From Planctomycetaceae bacterium (GTDB lineage Bacteria > Planctomycetota > Planctomycetia > Pirellulales > Pirellulaceae): a DNA stretch of 9,656 nt. Position numbers and translations under genes: made by a program. A model generated the notes under the pieces. That model did no database searches and was not told where the DNA came from. It saw nothing but the letters and a program-made list of their open reading frames with translations. Below are positions 7,456 through 9,656 of this stretch, in pieces. The stretch lies in contig JABHUV010000008.1 of assembly GCA_018658605.1 (NCBI GenBank), positions 1 through 9,656 of the forward strand, in the 5' to 3' direction. Position 1 is the stretch's first letter; each line of letters starts with the position of its first letter.

Positions 7456-8202
7456 ATGACTGCCATCGAGACCCTAACCCCAAACCGCAATACTGCTAGG
7501 ATTACAAAAACTCTCAGTACAATGCTATTAGTCCTCGTAATGGGACCCGTGGTAACACTCTCAGCCCAAGATGAAAAGCCAGCATTGAAAGAAGACACTC
7601 CCGCACCAGTGGAAGTAGAAAAAACGCCAAGCACTGATGACGTTGAAATCCAATCTGCCAAAGCTCAAGCACCCAAAAGATTCAAAGTCATTTTTGAATT
7701 GAGTACTGGAGATGTTGAAATTGAAATTGCTAGAAAACTCGCACCACTGGGCGTCGATCAGTTTTATCAAGCTGTGAATGATGGATTTTATGATGAATGT
7801 CGTTTTTTCCGAGTGGTGAAGGGCTTTGTGGTTCAATTTGGAATCAATGGGGATCCCAAGGTTCAACAGACTTGGAAAGATCAGCCAATCAAAGATGATC
7901 CAGTCTTGTTCAGTAACCGCAAAGGAACTATTTGTTTTGCGACAAGTGGTCCTAACACTCGGACCACACAACTGTTTGTAAACCTTAGTGACAATTCACG
8001 TTTGAACGAACTAGGCTTTGCAGCGTTTGGTCGAGTGAATAAAGGAATGAAACACATTGAAGCAATCACCGATGAATATGGCGAACAACCGCAGCAAGAC
8101 AAAATCCAAGCCGAAGGCAATGCTTATTTAAAAGAAAGCTTTCCGAAGATGGACTACATCAAGCGAGCTTACATTGTTGGTCGTGATTCCGCAGCCAAAT
8201 AA
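7456..8202 (+). CDS. Exported cyclophilin-type peptidyl-prolyl cis-trans isomerase
   Basis: From the ATG at 7456 the product is 248 residues. Prolyl isomerases of this family speed protein folding. The N-terminus has a long polar lead, a hydrophobic core (about 20-35) and a likely signal-peptidase site after LSA (residue 37), followed by an acidic, Pro-rich linker (38-72), so the enzyme probably acts outside the cytoplasmic membrane. The cyclophilin domain spans about 76-242: FFRVVKGFVVQ holds Arg119, Phe124 and Gln127, equivalent to the catalytic Arg55, Phe60 and Gln63 of human CypA; GPNTRTTQLFVNL (165-177) and FAAFGRV (188-194) are also typical. The position of CypA Trp121 is Leu183, so low cyclosporin affinity is inferred. 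The gene starts 43 bases after glnD with its own ribosome binding site and is followed 21 bases later by mutM, suggesting an operon without obvious functional relation. Confidence 0.93.
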   Translation: MTAIETLTPNRNTARITKTLSTMLLVLVMGPVVTLSAQDEKPALKEDTPAPVEVEKTPSTDDVEIQSAKAQAPKRFKVIFELSTGDVEIEIARKLAPLGVDQFYQAVNDGFYDECRFFRVVKGFVVQFGINGDPKVQQTWKDQPIKDDPVLFSNRKGTICFATSGPNTRTTQLFVNLSDNSRLNELGFAAFGRVNKGMKHIEAITDEYGEQPQQDKIQAEGNAYLKESFPKMDYIKRAYIVGRDSAAK

Positions 8203-8223
8203 TCGAATCGCAAAAGCAACGAC

Positions 8224-9060
8224 ATGCCGGAACTACCTGAAGTTGAGACAATGCGTCGTGGAATTTTAGCGATCCAAGGGGCTACCGTTACACACGTTGA
8301 AAAAGTGCGTTGCACCTGTAAACCAATTTCTATCAAGCCGACGATCAGTACGATTCGCCGCCGTATTGTGGGGCAACAGGTCAAAGCAGTAGAGCGCATC
8401 GGCAAACGTGTACTCATTCGATTTGAAAATGATGATCGCTTGGTATTCGAACCGCGCATGACCGGTCTGGTGCTCGTAAGTGACCCGCCCAGTAGTACTC
8501 ATCTGCGATTTAGAATTGGATTTTCAAGTGGAATCGAGGAAGTCTTTTTTTGGGATCGACGCGGACTCGGATTAATCTACTTACTCACTGCCAAACAACT
8601 TCATGAACGACTCGGTCCCGACAAACTCGGTCCCGACGCTTTGGTCGTTAGCGAAGAAGACTTACATAGAATATTCGGTGCGTCGAAACGCCCAATCAAA
8701 GTTGCTCTTCTCGATCAAAAGCGGATCGCCGGAGTGGGAAACCTGTATGCCTCGGAACTGCTTCATTTAGCTGGCATTCATCCTGCTAAAATGTGTCATC
8801 GTATTACGCGCCAACAATGGTCAACAATTTGCGAGGCGATGCAAACGATTCTGCAAACCGCCATTGAACACGAAGGCTCAACGCTTTCCGATGGAACCTA
8901 CCGCAACGCGTTGAATGACCCCGGTGGATATCAAAATATGCACCGCGTGTACGACAAAGAAAACAAAACGTGTTCTACCTGTCATAACCAGACTATTGAA
9001 AGAATTGTCCAAGCCCAACGCAGCACATTCTTTTGCAAAGACTGCCAATCCCGCGTCTAG
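8224..9060 (+). CDS. mutM: Formamidopyrimidine-DNA glycosylase MutM (Fpg)
   Basis: This 278-residue enzyme removes oxidised purines such as 8-oxoguanine and nicks the abasic site. The canonical MPELPEVET start fixes the ATG at 8224; Pro2 (the Schiff-base nucleophile after Met removal) and Glu3 are present. Lys61 in GKRVLIRF, the RMTG loop (78-81) and the helix-two-turn-helix segment LLDQKRIAGVGNLYASE with Asn173 follow family order. A C-terminal zinc finger has Cys250, Cys253, Cys271 and Cys274, with QRSTFFC providing the lesion-contacting Arg266. All active-site features are intact. LGPDK is followed directly by LGPDA (131-139), from a near-perfect 15-bp direct repeat. No Shine-Dalgarno is visible; translation may be coupled to the cyclophilin gene 21 bases upstream. 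No obvious intrinsic terminator follows, only a weak ACGTG/CACGT inverted repeat (9075-9089) without a T-run. Confidence 0.97.
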   Translation: MPELPEVETMRRGILAIQGATVTHVEKVRCTCKPISIKPTISTIRRRIVGQQVKAVERIGKRVLIRFENDDRLVFEPRMTGLVLVSDPPSSTHLRFRIGFSSGIEEVFFWDRRGLGLIYLLTAKQLHERLGPDKLGPDALVVSEEDLHRIFGASKRPIKVALLDQKRIAGVGNLYASELLHLAGIHPAKMCHRITRQQWSTICEAMQTILQTAIEHEGSTLSDGTYRNALNDPGGYQNMHRVYDKENKTCSTCHNQTIERIVQAQRSTFFCKDCQSRV

Positions 9061-9188
9061 GGTTTGCTGACCAGACGTGAATTGCACGTTGCTGATAATC
9101 CGCCTAAGCGTGTGGATGAAACTATAAAACTGGCAGTACCGGAGGGCGCCTAAAACTATTTAACTTCGACTTTGTGGTAATCCCCTGG

Positions 9189-9216
9189 TTGATTCAGGAC
9201 TAACAGAAAATAGAAT
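9189..9216 (+). promoter_or_regulatory. Candidate sigma-70-type promoter for trpB
   Basis: TTGATT (9189-9194) and TAGAAT (9211-9216) are separated by 16 bases, with 4/6 and 5/6 matches to the consensus boxes. A transcript would start near 9223, giving a leader of about 65 bases before the trpB ATG. This is a prediction from sequence only. Confidence 0.4.
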
Positions 9217-9228
9217 TTACGTCTAAAC

Positions 9229-9245
9229 TAGAACAAAAGGTTCTA
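9229..9245 (+). repeat. Small inverted repeat in the predicted trpB leader
   Basis: TAGAAC (9229-9234) and GTTCTA (9240-9245) form a perfect 6-bp stem around the loop aaaag. It falls just after the predicted transcription start. No T-run follows and no Trp-codon leader peptide is seen, so classical trp attenuation is not supported; an operator or mRNA-end hairpin is possible. Confidence 0.35.
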
Positions 9246-9288
9246 AGACATCGCTCTCATTTAACTTCTTCAAACCCGCAAATACACC

Positions 9289-9656
9289 ATGTCTGACATA
9301 TCCCCCTCTACATCAAACGTTCCAAATGAAGCAGGCCGGTTTGGTCTTTTTGGTGGACGATATGTTCCCGAGACGTTAACCAGAGCGTTAAACGAGTTGA
9401 CAACGGCCTATGCCGAAGCCAAACAGGATCCTGTTTTCCAAAATCAACTCACAGAACTCTTCAACGACTTTGTCGGACGCCCTTCTCCACTTTACTTTGC
9501 CGAGCGATTAACCGCACATTGTGGCGGCGCTGAAATTTGGCTTAAACGCGAAGATACCAATCACACTGGCGCCCATAAAATCAATAACACGCTTGGCCAA
9601 GCCTTGCTCACAATGCGGATGGGGAAAAAACGAGTTATCGCAGAAACCGGTGCTGG
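9289..9656 (+). CDS. trpB: Tryptophan synthase beta subunit, N-terminal part (3' end outside window)
   Basis: The first 122 complete codons are present and the frame runs off the right edge. TrpB condenses indole with serine to make tryptophan, using pyridoxal phosphate, in a complex with TrpA. Signatures seen are [12 protein letters not shown] (19-30), the substrate-site segment [16 protein letters not shown] with the PLP-binding Lys97 (Lys87 in Salmonella), and IAETGAG with the catalytic Glu119 (Glu109 in Salmonella). An in-frame stop at 9262-9264 means the ATG at 9289 is the first available start; no Shine-Dalgarno precedes it. The N-terminus is about ten residues longer than in the enterobacterial protein, which is within family variation. 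The 228-base gap after mutM and the candidate promoter suggest a separate transcript. Whether trpA follows cannot be seen. Confidence 0.97.
   Translation, partial: MSDISPSTSNVPNEAGRFGLFGGRYVPETLTRALNELTTAYAEAKQDPVFQNQLTELFNDFVGRPSPLYFAERLTAHCGGAEIWLKREDTNHTGAHKINNTLGQALLTMRMGKKRVIAETGA

Noticed and set aside
9075..9089. ACGTG/CACGT inverted repeat after mutM as a terminator
   Set aside because: The stem is only 5 bp and no T-run follows on either strand.

Overview
This window reads as ordinary bacterial chromosome. It holds nine protein-coding genes, two of them cut by the window edges. No rRNA, tRNA, CRISPR array, insertion sequence or phage gene was seen. Base composition is moderate, slightly under half G+C by eye. 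Only some genes carry a clear Shine-Dalgarno sequence. The mixture (a sensor kinase with an HEFNN-type H-box, an exported TolB-like propeller, an orphan acidic protein, a PduO-type corrinoid adenosyltransferase, and glnB-glnD followed by a secreted cyclophilin) recalls Planctomycetota, perhaps the Pirellula group. That placement is an inference from general resemblance. No diagnostic marker is present.

Layout. The left edge (1-784, +) is the C-terminal part of a sensor histidine kinase, preceded by a short Glu/Gln-rich repeat that runs off the window. It converges on a minus-strand pair: a TolB-like exported beta-propeller protein (2458-1352), then, 47 bases further on, a Nudix hydrolase (1304-873), probably co-transcribed. 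A roughly 160-base divergent region then separates the propeller gene from a PduO-type cob(I)alamin adenosyltransferase (2617-3153, +). That region holds a TATAAT box, an 8-base triple repeat and a terminator-like hairpin. The adenosyltransferase meets a minus-strand gene of unknown function (3872-3150) tail to tail, and the two stop codons share the tetranucleotide TTAA. A 448-base non-coding stretch with a nested inverted repeat follows.

The centre is a nitrogen-sensing unit. glnB (4321-4659) encodes a PII protein with Tyr51 and all the ligand residues I could check. glnD (4704-7412) encodes the full-length uridylyltransferase/uridylyl-removing enzyme that modifies it. An exported cyclophilin-type prolyl isomerase (7456-8202) and the DNA glycosylase MutM/Fpg (8224-9060) follow on the same strand with gaps of 43 and 21 bases, so all four may form one operon. 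After a 228-base gap with a plausible promoter and a small hairpin, trpB (tryptophan synthase beta) starts at 9289 and runs off the right edge.

Two starts were moved from the longest open frame on ribosome-binding-site evidence: the propeller gene to 2458 and the cyclophilin gene to 7456. No undescribed system is evident. The items most worth following are the unknown protein at 3150-3872, the terminator-like hairpin in the adenosyltransferase leader, and the glnB-glnD-cyclophilin-mutM arrangement.
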